The notes below the pieces were generated by a model. That model ran no database searches and had not been told where the DNA came from. It saw only the letters and a program-made list of their open reading frames with translations. A DNA stretch of 64,000 nt from the NCBI RefSeq assembly GCF_001592305.1, contig NZ_BCWR01000004.1, forward strand, positions 434,001 through 498,000, written 5' to 3'. Each line of letters opens with the position of its first letter. The stretch's first letter is position 1. The DNA is from Hydrogenophaga taeniospiralis CCUG 15921 (GTDB taxonomy: Bacteria > Pseudomonadota > Gammaproteobacteria > Burkholderiales > Burkholderiaceae_C). Below, one piece after another: positions 37,695 to 48,162 of the stretch. A program made the position numbers and the translations under genes.

Positions 37695-38063
37695 TCAAAC
37701 CGACGAAGGGCCGTGCAGCTTGGCGAACGAGTCGAGCGTGCGGGCCAGGCGACTGAGCAGCCAGTCGGCCACGACCTCGTCGCCCTCGCCCTCTTCCAGC
37801 CGGGCCAGCAGAGTCGCCACCGGCTTCTTCTGCTGGTCGATTGGGCCCGGCTGCAGCAGGAAGGCCACCACCACGGTCTCACCCAGGCGCTCGCCCTCGG
37901 CCCACAGGTAGTCGGCGATGTCGAGTTCAAAGTCTTCCAGCGAGACGCTGACCCCGCCCACCATGCAGCCGCAACCGGCGCCCAGCGTCACGTGCTGGGC
38001 CGAAAGCCGGCTCCACAGGTGGGCGAGGCGTTCGGCGCGCGGGTCGGCCACGGCGGTGCTCAC
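37695..38063 (-). CDS. hypothetical 122-aa protein with a GCGC motif in the hydantoinase operon
   Basis: A 122-residue soluble acidic protein from a GTG that overlaps the hyuB stop by 4 bp. It has G-C31-G-C33-M near the N-terminus, followed by VSVSLEDFELDIADYLWAEGE and a helical C-terminal half. The family is not recognised. The two close cysteines and the adjacent CobW gene raise the possibility of metal handling, but a structural role in the HyuA/HyuB complex is as likely. Confidence 0.65.
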   Translation of the reverse strand: MSTAVADPRAERLAHLWSRLSAQHVTLGAGCGCMVGGVSVSLEDFELDIADYLWAEGERLGETVVVAFLLQPGPIDQQKKPVATLLARLEEGEGDEVVADWLLSRLARTLDSFAKLHGPSSV

Positions 38064-39844
38064 TGGCCGTCCCAGGCCACGTCTTCGGCCGCTGCCGGGG
38101 CGTGGCCGCTGCGCAGGGCCTGCGTCGCGGCGTGGTCCACCTGGCCATGTCCATCCAGCGCCACCTTGTAGACCTCGCGCGCCACCTGGGCGCTCACATA
38201 GCCTTCGCGCACGTCATCGGCCACCAGGTCCAGTTCGCGGTCCAGCGGGCTGCCGAAGCCGCCACCTCCGCCCGAGAGCATCTTGTAGGCGTCGCCGCGC
38301 TCCAGCCGCACGTTGAAGATCTTGGCGTTCAGGTGGTCGGTCTTCCACTCGCCCTTGTGGCGCACGGCCAGGCCGTTGCCCATGGCGTCGCCGCCGCCTT
38401 CCAGACCCCAGGGCTTGCAATGCACGCGGTCGATGCGGGTGGTCACGGTGAACGGGCTGAGCGCCTGCACCACCATCTCGGCCCCGAGGCCGCCGCGGTA
38501 GCGGCCGGCACCGGCGCTGTCCTTGCGGATTTCGTACTTCTCGACCAGCACCGGGTACTTGGCTTCAAGCTGCTCGGTCGGGCTGTTGTGGGTGTCGCCA
38601 TCGTTGATGCAGACCGTGACCGAGACGCCGTCTTCCGTGCTCTTGGCGCCCCAGCCGCCGCCCAGCGGGCCGATGCCGACGATGAAGAGGCGACCGTCCT
38701 CGGGCGAGATGCCGTGGATGTTCGGGAACACCAGGTCGGCGTGGTGGCCGGCGATGGAGCGGTGCGGAATCGCCGGCGCGAGCGCCTTGAAGATGGTGTC
38801 GATCACCGTCATCGGGAAGGTCATCCACACCCGCATCGGGTAGGGGCGCTCGGCGCTGATCACCGTGCCCATGGGCATGATGACCTTCAACGGCCGGAAC
38901 GATCCGTCGTTGACCGGGTAGTCGGTCGGCGTGGTCAGGCACTTGTAGGCCACCTGCGCGCAGGCGATGCCGGTGGTGAAGCCGGAGTTGTAGAAACCGC
39001 GCACCTGCTTGGACACGTCCGACAGATCGACGGTCATCTCGTCGCCGGTCACCGTCACCTTCACGCGGATCGGGATGCGCTTGCCGATCTCCAGGCCGTC
39101 GTCGTCCATGAAGGACTCGGCCTCGTACACGCCGTCGGGGATCGACAGCGTGTTCTTGCGCGCCACCGCCTCGCTGGAATCCATGATCTGGCGGATCGAC
39201 GCGTTCACCGCGTCGGCACCGTAGCGCTGCAGCAGCTCCACGTAGCGGCGCTCACCGGTGGTGATGGCGGTGATCTGCGCGCGCAGGTCGCCCAGGGCGC
39301 GCTCGGCCAGGCGCACGTTCATGGCGATGATGTCGATCAGGTCCTGGTTGACCACGCCTTCGCGCTGGTACTTCAGGATCGGGATCTGGATGCCCTCGCT
39401 GAAGATGTCGGTGGTGACGTTGCCCAGCGTGCCGCCCACGTCCAGCCAGTGCGCCATGCAGCAGGTGAAGCCTTCGAGCCGGCCCTCGTGAAAAATCGGC
39501 ATCGTGAACGTGAAGTGGTTCAGGTGGCTGCCGGTGGTGTAGGCGTCGTTGGTGACGAGGATGTCGCCGGGCAGGATGTTCTCGACCCCGAAATGGCGGA
39601 TCTTCGCCTTCACGGTTTCCGACATGCCGCGGATGAACATCGGCAGGCCCAGGCCAATGGAGACCGTGTCGCCCTCCTTGGTGAACAGGCCGACCGTGAA
39701 GTCGAGTGCTTCGTAAATGATGAGGTTGTAGGCGGTGCGCGTGAGGTTGGTCTTCATCTCCTCCGTCACGGCGTAGAGGCCGTTGCGGATGATTTCGACG
39801 GTGACCGGATCGACGGCCGGGTTCTGGATGTCTCGTGTGTTCAT
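38060..39844 (-). CDS. hydantoinase B/oxoprolinase-family subunit
   Basis: A 594-residue HyuB-type subunit. DPVTVEIIRNGLYAVTEEMKTNLTRTAYN at the N-terminus, GDILVTNDAYTTGSHLNHF, DVGGTLGN and SGGGGGFGSPLDRE near the C-terminus are all family hallmarks. With HyuA it forms an ATP-dependent amidohydrolase or carboxylase acting on hydantoins, 5-oxoproline, lactams or ketones; the true substrate cannot be read from sequence. It overlaps hyuA by 4 bp and the 122-aa gene by 4 bp. Confidence 0.9.
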   Translation of the reverse strand: MNTRDIQNPAVDPVTVEIIRNGLYAVTEEMKTNLTRTAYNLIIYEALDFTVGLFTKEGDTVSIGLGLPMFIRGMSETVKAKIRHFGVENILPGDILVTNDAYTTGSHLNHFTFTMPIFHEGRLEGFTCCMAHWLDVGGTLGNVTTDIFSEGIQIPILKYQREGVVNQDLIDIIAMNVRLAERALGDLRAQITAITTGERRYVELLQRYGADAVNASIRQIMDSSEAVARKNTLSIPDGVYEAESFMDDDGLEIGKRIPIRVKVTVTGDEMTVDLSDVSKQVRGFYNSGFTTGIACAQVAYKCLTTPTDYPVNDGSFRPLKVIMPMGTVISAERPYPMRVWMTFPMTVIDTIFKALAPAIPHRSIAGHHADLVFPNIHGISPEDGRLFIVGIGPLGGGWGAKSTEDGVSVTVCINDGDTHNSPTEQLEAKYPVLVEKYEIRKDSAGAGRYRGGLGAEMVVQALSPFTVTTRIDRVHCKPWGLEGGGDAMGNGLAVRHKGEWKTDHLNAKIFNVRLERGDAYKMLSGGGGGFGSPLDRELDLVADDVREGYVSAQVAREVYKVALDGHGQVDHAATQALRSGHAPAAAEDVAWDGQ

Positions 39845-41919
39845 GACCGGTCATCTCCGATGTTGATTTGCAGGTTGCCGAGTTCGTCCACAAGCAGCGA
39901 GTCGCCTGGCTGCACCACCGTGGTGGAGGCGTGTTCCTCGATCAGCGCCGGGCCCGCGATCTGGTTGCCGGCGCGCAGCAGGTCGCGCTTGTAGACCGGC
40001 GTTTCGGCCCAGCCGCCCTGGCGGAAATACACCGGCTTGATGTCGCGCAGCGACGCCTTCTCGGGTGCGGCCACGCCCACGTCCACGCTGTGCTTGGGCG
40101 GCTTCTTCATGGTGCCCAGCACCGTCACGCGCAGGCTCACCAGGTCGGCCGGCTCCTTGGGCGCCGAGGTGCCGTAGCGCACCTTGTGCAGGTCGTCGAA
40201 CTGGCGCTTGATGGCCGAGCGGTCCTTGTCCACGAAGAAAGCACCGGGCAGGTCCACCGTGACCGCGTGTTCCTGGCCCACGTAGCGCATGTCGGCGGCG
40301 CGTTCGATCACCACGTCTTCGGCCCGGGTGCCCGACTGCGTCAGTGCCGCGCGGCCTTCGTCTTCCATCGATTGGTAGAGCGCTTCGATCTCGTCAAACG
40401 ACACGTCGTCGAGCTTGCGGAACACCGAGCGCACGTAGTCGTAGCGGCGGTCGGAGAACAGCATGCCGTAGGCCGAGAAATAACCCGGCGCGTACGGGAT
40501 CAGCACCTTGCGGATACCGAGTTCGCGGGCAATGGCCGAGGCGTGCAGCGGGCCGGCGCCGCCATACACCACCATCGTGAAGCTGCCAGCGTCCAGGCCG
40601 CGCTCGGTGGTCACCGCCTTCACCGCGTGCGACATCTGCGTCACCGCGATGCGCAGGATGCCGTCGGCCGCGGCGGTCGGGTCCAGCTCCAGCGGGCCGG
40701 CGATGCGCTCCTGCATCTGGCGCTGGCAACCGGCCAGGTCGAGCTTGAGTTCGCCGCCCAGGAAGTGCTCGGCATCAAGCCGGCCGAGCAGCAGGTTGGC
40801 GTCGGTCACGGTGGGTTCGGTGCCGCCGCGGCCGTAGGCCACCGGGCCGGGGATGGAGCCCGCGCTTTGTGGGCCGACGCGCAGCGCGTTGCCGGTTTCA
40901 ATGCGAGCAATGGAGCCACCACCGGTGCCCACCTCGTGGATGTCCATCATCGGGATCTGGATCGGCAGCGCGCGTTCGTAACCACCGATCAGGGCCGAAC
41001 CCGTCGTCAATGGCCGGCCTTCGCTGATCACACCGGCCTTGGCCGTGGTGCCGCCCATGTCGAAGGCGATGGCGTCGCCCATGCCGAGCTGGGCGCAGAT
41101 GGCCTGCGCGCCGATCACCCCCGCCGCGGGGCCGGATTCGAGCATGCGCACGCAGTCGCGCCGGGCGTGGGCGCTGGGGAACAGGCCGCCGGTGGACTGC
41201 ACGACGTAGAAGTCGCCTTCAAATCCCTTCGCGCTCAGGTGCCGCTCCAGCTCGCCCAGGTAGGCCGAGACGCGCGGGCCCACATAGGCGTTGGCCACGG
41301 CGGTGGAGACGCGTTCGAATTCGCGGTATTCCTGGCTCAACTCGTGCGAGGCGCAGACGAAGGCGCCGGGCAGCTCTTCCTGCAGGATCTGCTTGACGCG
41401 CTGTTCGTGCGCCGGGTTGCGGTACGAGTGCAGCAGCAGCACGGCCACCGCCTCGATACCCTGGCCACGCAGTTCCTTGGCGAGTGCGCGCACAGCACCC
41501 TCGTCCAGCGGCTTGTGGATGCTGCCGTCGGCGCGCAGGCGCTCGGCCACCTCGAAGCGCAGCGAGCGTTTCACCAGCGGCTGGTGCTTGTTGAAGAAAA
41601 GGTTGTAGGCGTCGGGCCGGTTGACGCGGCCGATCTCGTAGATGTCGCGAAAGCCTTCGGTGATCAGCAGCGCGGTGTTGGCGCCGTTGCGCTCCAGCAG
41701 GGTGTTGATGGCGATGGTGGAACCGTGCAGGAACAGGTTGCCGTCCTTCAGGTCGATCTTCGCGCTGTCCAGCGTGGCCTGGATGCCGTTGACCAGCTGG
41801 CCGTGCGTGGACAGGGCCTTGCCGAACAGCAGCTTGCCGGTGGCTTCGTCAAAAGCCGCCATGTCGGTGAAGGTGCCGCCGATGTCGACGGCGACGCGCA
41901 GTTGGGGTTGGGTGCTCAT
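39841..41919 (-). CDS. hydantoinase A/oxoprolinase-family subunit
   Basis: A 692-residue HyuA-type ATPase subunit of the ASKHA fold. LRVAVDIGGTFTDMAAFDE is the first phosphate loop, GSTIAINTLLERNGANTALLITEGFRDIYEIGR the N-terminal signature, AFDMGGTTAKAGVI the second phosphate loop, and GTGGGSIAR and YGGAGPLHA further motifs. It activates the carbonyl or amide substrate with ATP for attack in partnership with HyuB. It lies between the FAH-family gene (17-bp gap) and hyuB (4-bp overlap) and is probably induced through the divergent LysR regulator. Confidence 0.92.
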   Translation of the reverse strand: MSTQPQLRVAVDIGGTFTDMAAFDEATGKLLFGKALSTHGQLVNGIQATLDSAKIDLKDGNLFLHGSTIAINTLLERNGANTALLITEGFRDIYEIGRVNRPDAYNLFFNKHQPLVKRSLRFEVAERLRADGSIHKPLDEGAVRALAKELRGQGIEAVAVLLLHSYRNPAHEQRVKQILQEELPGAFVCASHELSQEYREFERVSTAVANAYVGPRVSAYLGELERHLSAKGFEGDFYVVQSTGGLFPSAHARRDCVRMLESGPAAGVIGAQAICAQLGMGDAIAFDMGGTTAKAGVISEGRPLTTGSALIGGYERALPIQIPMMDIHEVGTGGGSIARIETGNALRVGPQSAGSIPGPVAYGRGGTEPTVTDANLLLGRLDAEHFLGGELKLDLAGCQRQMQERIAGPLELDPTAAADGILRIAVTQMSHAVKAVTTERGLDAGSFTMVVYGGAGPLHASAIARELGIRKVLIPYAPGYFSAYGMLFSDRRYDYVRSVFRKLDDVSFDEIEALYQSMEDEGRAALTQSGTRAEDVVIERAADMRYVGQEHAVTVDLPGAFFVDKDRSAIKRQFDDLHKVRYGTSAPKEPADLVSLRVTVLGTMKKPPKHSVDVGVAAPEKASLRDIKPVYFRQGGWAETPVYKRDLLRAGNQIAGPALIEEHASTTVVQPGDSLLVDELGNLQINIGDDRS

Positions 41920-41936
41920 GGGGGGTTGTCTCGGGT

Positions 41937-42791
41937 TCAGGCTGCGGAATGGTCGGTGCCGATGCGGTTGCGCAGCACGCCCAGACCAGTGATCTCGACC
42001 TCGGCCACATCGCCTTCCTTCATGTACAGCGGCGGTTCGCGGCGGTCGCCCACGCCACCCGGGGTGCCGGTGGCGATCACGTCGCCGGGCGCGAGAGGTG
42101 TGAAGCGCGACACATAGGCCACGATGGTCGGGATGTCGAAGATCAGGTCGCCCAGGCTGGCGTGCTGCATCACCTGACCGTTGACGCGCGTCTCCAGCGT
42201 GAGCGCGGTCACGTCGGGCACCTCGTCGCGGGTCACCAGCACCGGGCCGAAGGGCGCGGTGCCGGGGAAGTTCTTGCCGGGGGTGAACTGGTGGGTGTGC
42301 TTCTGCCAGTCGCGCACGCTCACGTCGTTGAAGCAGGCGTAGCCGGCAATGTGCTCAAAGGCGTTTTCTTTGGCAATGTGGCGGCCGCCGGTGCCGACGA
42401 CGAACGCGAGCTCACCCTCCCAGTCGAAGCGCTCCGAGAACGCCGGGCGCAGCACCACGTCGCCGTGCGCGGCCAGGCTGTCATTGAAGCGCAGGAACAG
42501 CGAGGGGTAGTCGCTGTCGGCGCGCTTGGTTTCGGCCACGTGGCTTTTGTAGTTCAGGCCGACGCAGATCAGCTTGCCTGGATTGGGGATCACGGGCAAC
42601 AGACGCACCTGGTCGGCGCGCAGGCCTGCGTCAGTAGCGGCCGGAAGGTTGGCCAGTTCGCCCGCGGCGATGACCGATTTCAGGTCGGCAAAACGTTGCT
42701 GAAAGGTTGCGGGTACCGGGTGGTACAACCCGGCGGCGTCGACGACACCGTACGTGGCGCGACCTTCTGTTTCAAAACTGGCGATCTTCAT
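41937..42791 (-). CDS. fumarylacetoacetate hydrolase-family protein
   Basis: A 284-residue FAH-family enzyme. ICVGLNYKSHVAETKR, LFLRFNDSLAAHGD, DWEGELAFVVG with the metal-binding glutamates, and YACFNDVSVRDWQ are characteristic. The last part, FDIPTIVAYVSRFTPLAPGDVIATGTPGGVG, is typical of ureidoglycolate lyase and acylpyruvase-type members. It cleaves a C-C or C-N bond in a small dicarbonyl compound. First gene of the six-gene operon running down to 35594. Confidence 0.92.
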   Translation of the reverse strand: MKIASFETEGRATYGVVDAAGLYHPVPATFQQRFADLKSVIAAGELANLPAATDAGLRADQVRLLPVIPNPGKLICVGLNYKSHVAETKRADSDYPSLFLRFNDSLAAHGDVVLRPAFSERFDWEGELAFVVGTGGRHIAKENAFEHIAGYACFNDVSVRDWQKHTHQFTPGKNFPGTAPFGPVLVTRDEVPDVTALTLETRVNGQVMQHASLGDLIFDIPTIVAYVSRFTPLAPGDVIATGTPGGVGDRREPPLYMKEGDVAEVEITGLGVLRNRIGTDHSAA

Positions 42792-42882
42792 GGCGGTGTG
42801 TCTCCTGATGCTTCAAATGACGGATGTGGAAGGGATGGGCCAGAGTCTAGGAATCAAGGAGCCATCTGAATAGAATGCAAAC

Positions 42883-42901
42883 TGAGATTTCAGACATCTC
42901 T
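42883..42901. promoter_or_regulatory. candidate LysR operator between the FAH-family and LysR genes
   Basis: Inverted repeat TGAGAT-N7-ATCTCT (one mismatch) in the divergent 124-bp intergenic region, 14 bp before the LysR start. Position and symmetry fit an autoregulatory LysR binding site. Confidence 0.4.
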
Positions 42902-42915
42902 CATAAGGCATATCA

Positions 42916-43848
42916 ATGACGCCACGCCAACCCACCAACCCCAACAGCTTCCGTCTGTTTCTGGAAGTGGCCGAGCTCGGCAGCTTCACCAAGGCAGCGG
43001 CCCAGCGCCACACGGTGCAATCGCACATCAGCCGCCAGATCAGCGATCTGGAAGCGGCTTGTGGCGGCCCGCTGTTCCGCCGAACCGGGCGCGGGGTGGC
43101 GCTGACCGAACTCGGTCAGCGGGTGCAGACCCGGGTGCGCGGCTGGGTGCGCGACACCGACCAGCTCTTGGCCGACATCCGCGCCGACGCCGGCCTGCCC
43201 ATGGGCGAGGTGCGGCTGGCCATCCTGCCCTCGGCCGCGCACCCGCTGATCACCCGGCTCTACCTGCGCCTGCAGGCCGAGTACCCGCTGATCCGCCTGA
43301 ATATTCGCGAAGGCCAGGGCGGCGAGCTCGACACGCTGCTGGACACCGGCAGCGTGGACATGGCCGTGCTGTTCCGCTTCCGCAAACCCACCGGAGCGGA
43401 CGAAAAGCTGCTGGCCACCGCCGGCACCTACCTGGTGTCGATACCGGGCGACCGGCTCACGCGCGATGGCACGGTCGACTTCGTGCAGTTGGAAGGCCTG
43501 CGCCTGGTGCTGCCGCGCCGACCCTCACACTGGCGCGCCGTGCTGGACGAAACCGCGCGCAGCAAGGGCTTTGCACTGCAGGCGGTGGTGGAGGCCGACT
43601 CGTTGCGCGTGCAGAAAGAGCTGGTGGCCCATTCACCTGGGCTGTACTCGGTGCTGGGGCCGTTTTCGGTGGCGGAGGAAATGCGCGCGGGCGGCTTGCA
43701 GGCCGCCCGCATCGTCAGCCCCGATCTGCGGCGCTACGTGACCCTGGCCCTGCCCAAGCAAGGCCACCTCACGCCAGCGGCCAAGGTGGTGGCCCGCCTC
43801 ATCGGCGAAACCGACAAACCTTGGGGCACCTTGATCGGCGAGCCGTAA
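42916..43848 (+). CDS. LysR-family transcriptional regulator of the hydantoinase operon
   Basis: A 310-residue LTTR. The N-terminal winged helix reads NSFRLFLEVAELGSFTKAAAQRHTVQSHISRQISDLEAACGGPLFRRTGRGVALTE in outline, followed by a linker helix. The C-terminal co-inducer domain starts at MGEVRLAILPSAAHPLITRLY. It is divergent from the FAH/Hyu operon across 124 bp, so it most likely controls that operon in response to a pathway compound. Confidence 0.92.
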   Translation: MTPRQPTNPNSFRLFLEVAELGSFTKAAAQRHTVQSHISRQISDLEAACGGPLFRRTGRGVALTELGQRVQTRVRGWVRDTDQLLADIRADAGLPMGEVRLAILPSAAHPLITRLYLRLQAEYPLIRLNIREGQGGELDTLLDTGSVDMAVLFRFRKPTGADEKLLATAGTYLVSIPGDRLTRDGTVDFVQLEGLRLVLPRRPSHWRAVLDETARSKGFALQAVVEADSLRVQKELVAHSPGLYSVLGPFSVAEEMRAGGLQAARIVSPDLRRYVTLALPKQGHLTPAAKVVARLIGETDKPWGTLIGEP

Positions 43849-43867
43849 CAGCAAGGTTCAGCAAGCT

Positions 43868-44908
<1,041 letters not shown>

Positions 44909-45178
44909 GGAGGGTCTCCTGGGATCGTGGTCGGTGATAACCAGCCACTCTACCCAGTAACCCGTTGAAAACCCAGCCCTTTGCGTCGACAACCTTGTTG
45001 CAAGCGGTGCTGGTGCTTGTTGGCTGGTGCTCGCAGGCCGGGTGTGGGCGACCCTCCGTGTTGGCTGGCCAGGTGCATGGCGTATCCGGCGCAGCGAAGT
45101 AAAGGAGGAGGATCGCAGGCCCGGGGGACATTCGCGGAGTCGGATATGCCCTACATCTGGCCGAAGAGAAGCAGGCAC

Positions 45179-45212
45179 AAAAAAGCCCCGCCACCCAAAA
45201 GAGCGACGAGGC
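45179..45212 (-). terminator. possible terminator downstream of mmsA
   Basis: On the minus strand, GCCTCG pairs with CGGGGC (one G-U pair) across a loop of about 16 bases and is followed by six T. The long loop weakens the call; repeat copy D lies between it and the mmsA stop. Confidence 0.4.
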
Positions 45213-45247
45213 GACAGACCCGCAAGATGGAAGTGCGCCAGCCAAGG

Positions 45248-45321
45248 CCACCGCAGAACCGGCTCCGCCGGGCCGCCAGTGGCGCCCCCTGGGGGGTGAC
45301 GCCGCAGGCGGCGCGGGGGGG
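45248..45321 (+). repeat. 3'-end GC-rich hairpin repeat, copy D
   Basis: ACCGCAGAACCGGCTCCG then GCCGGG, a C5/G6 hairpin, CGCCGCAGGCG and a G-run ending 2 bp from the mmsA stop codon. Nearly identical to copy I at 59369-59447. Confidence 0.88.
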
Positions 45322-45323
45322 AT

Positions 45324-46832
<1,509 letters not shown>

Positions 46833-46911
46833 GGTGTGTCTCGGTGTGGGTAAACGGTGGATGCAGTGTAGGGAGCGCACCCGCCCGATACAAGGCCGAA
46901 AACCTGAATTG

Positions 46912-46933
46912 ATTGTTCAAAATCATGAACAAT
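46912..46933. promoter_or_regulatory. palindromic operator between mmsA and LysR
   Basis: Perfect 7-bp inverted repeat ATTGTTC-N8-GAACAAT, 7 bp before the LysR start codon and about 80 bp upstream of mmsA. It very likely binds the LysR protein and represses its own gene while controlling mmsA. Confidence 0.55.
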
Positions 46934-46940
46934 ACGCCCC

Positions 46941-47912
46941 ATGAACGAACCGAAGATCCACGAACGGCACCAAGAGCTTTGGGGCCACTTCCACTGGCTG
47001 GGCGTGTTGGCCCAGCAGGGCAGCTACACGGCGGCGGCGGCACGGCTGGGCGTGAGCAAGGCGGCGGTGAGCCAGCGCATCGCCGAGCTGGAGCGCATGG
47101 CGGGCGTGGCGCTGGTGCAGCGCACCACGCGCAGCGTGCGCCTGACCGAGGCCGGCCAGCGCCTGGTGGACGACACCCGGGCCTCGTTCGAACACATCGC
47201 GCAGTGTTTCGCGCAGGTGCGTGATGCGGCGGGCGCGCCGCGTGGCCTGCTGCGCGTGACGGCGCCCGTGGCCTTCGCCCGCCAGCAGCTGGTGCCGCAC
47301 CTGGCCGGTTTCCTGCGCCAGTACCCCGAGGTGCGGCTGGAGCTGAACCTGTCGGACCACCTGTCGTCGCTGGCCACCGAGGGCTTCGACCTGGCGATCC
47401 GCCACACGGCCAACCCGCCCGACACCCACGTGGCCTGGACGCTGTGCGCCACGCGCTCGGTGCTGGTGGCCAGCCGCGCCTACCTGCGCCGCCAGGGCAC
47501 GCCGCAGGCGCCGGCCGATCTGGCGCGGCACAACTGCCTGCACTACCCACGCTCGCAGGACACACCGGCCTGGACGCTGGAGCCGCTCAGGCCTCAGGCC
47601 GGCGCCGATCGGGTGACGGTGCAGGTGTCGGGCTCGCTGGCGGCCAACAACAGCGAGGCGCTGCGCGACGCGGCCCTGGGCGGGCTGGGCATTGCGCTGC
47701 TGCCCGACTTCAGCGCGCAGGCCAGCCTGCTCGCGGGCAAGCTGGTGCAGGTGCTGCCGGCGTGGAAGCCGGTGGGCGCGTTCGCCGAACAGCTCTACGC
47801 GATCCGGCCCTATTCGGCCCACGTGCCGCGCGCGGTGACGGCCCTGGTGGCCTACCTGCGGGAGGCGCTGGCGCCGGGGTTTTTCGACGGCATCAACACA
47901 AAGACAGAGTGA
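46941..47912 (+). CDS. LysR-family transcriptional regulator divergent from mmsA
   Basis: A 323-residue LTTR. The helix-turn-helix region is LAQQGSYTAAAARLGVSKAAVSQRIAELER, followed by RTTRSVRLTEAGQRL. The effector domain begins PRGLLRVTAPVAFARQQLVPHLAGFL, a pattern of the CrgA/AaeR-like subgroup. The start ATG directly follows a palindromic operator. It presumably regulates the divergent mmsA. Confidence 0.92.
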   Translation: MNEPKIHERHQELWGHFHWLGVLAQQGSYTAAAARLGVSKAAVSQRIAELERMAGVALVQRTTRSVRLTEAGQRLVDDTRASFEHIAQCFAQVRDAAGAPRGLLRVTAPVAFARQQLVPHLAGFLRQYPEVRLELNLSDHLSSLATEGFDLAIRHTANPPDTHVAWTLCATRSVLVASRAYLRRQGTPQAPADLARHNCLHYPRSQDTPAWTLEPLRPQAGADRVTVQVSGSLAANNSEALRDAALGGLGIALLPDFSAQASLLAGKLVQVLPAWKPVGAFAEQLYAIRPYSAHVPRAVTALVAYLREALAPGFFDGINTKTE

Positions 47913-48004
47913 TCAACGGAAGACCACGAAGCATGAGGCGAAGCCGTATCCGTTCCCATGGCACCGGAGCGCCACCCGCAACGCATGAAGCGGCCCAACC
48001 CAGG

Positions 48005-48160
48005 GCACCGCCGGGCCGGCTCTGCCGGACGGCCAGTGCGCCTTGCAGGCCGCAGCCTCGCCAGAGGCGAGGCTTCTTCGGACCGTCCAAGCCTGCGCAG
48101 GCAGGCTTGGAGCCGCGGCCCTCAGCCCCCTGGGGGGTAGCGCGAAGCGCTGCGGGGGGA
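48005..48160 (+). repeat. 3'-end GC-rich hairpin repeat, copy E (composite, with two extra hairpins)
   Basis: A longer version of the family. It begins with CCGGGCCGGCTCTGCCGG, then carries two extra hairpins: 48055-48073 (GCCTCG/CGAGGC) and 48087-48110 (perfect 10-bp stem CCAAGCCTGC/GCAGGCTTGG). It resumes the usual C5/G6 hairpin and GCG-rich end, with the G-run 2 bp from the amaB stop. It fills most of the 250-bp gap. Confidence 0.75.
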
Positions 48161-48162
48161 CG

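Larger units (their letters stand above)
44909..45323. other. 415-bp intergenic region without a credible gene
   Basis: Lies between the start of the aldo/keto reductase and the stop of mmsA. The first ~80 bp should hold the reductase promoter. The middle has no ORF with family resemblance or codon bias. A weak terminator-like hairpin (45179-45212) and repeat copy D (45248-45321) occupy the part next to mmsA. Confidence 0.6.

Noticed and set aside
47925-47950. A CGAAGCCGTAT segment resembling one end of the ATACGG element
   Set aside because: Only about ten bases match and no partner arm is present, so it may be chance or a decayed remnant.
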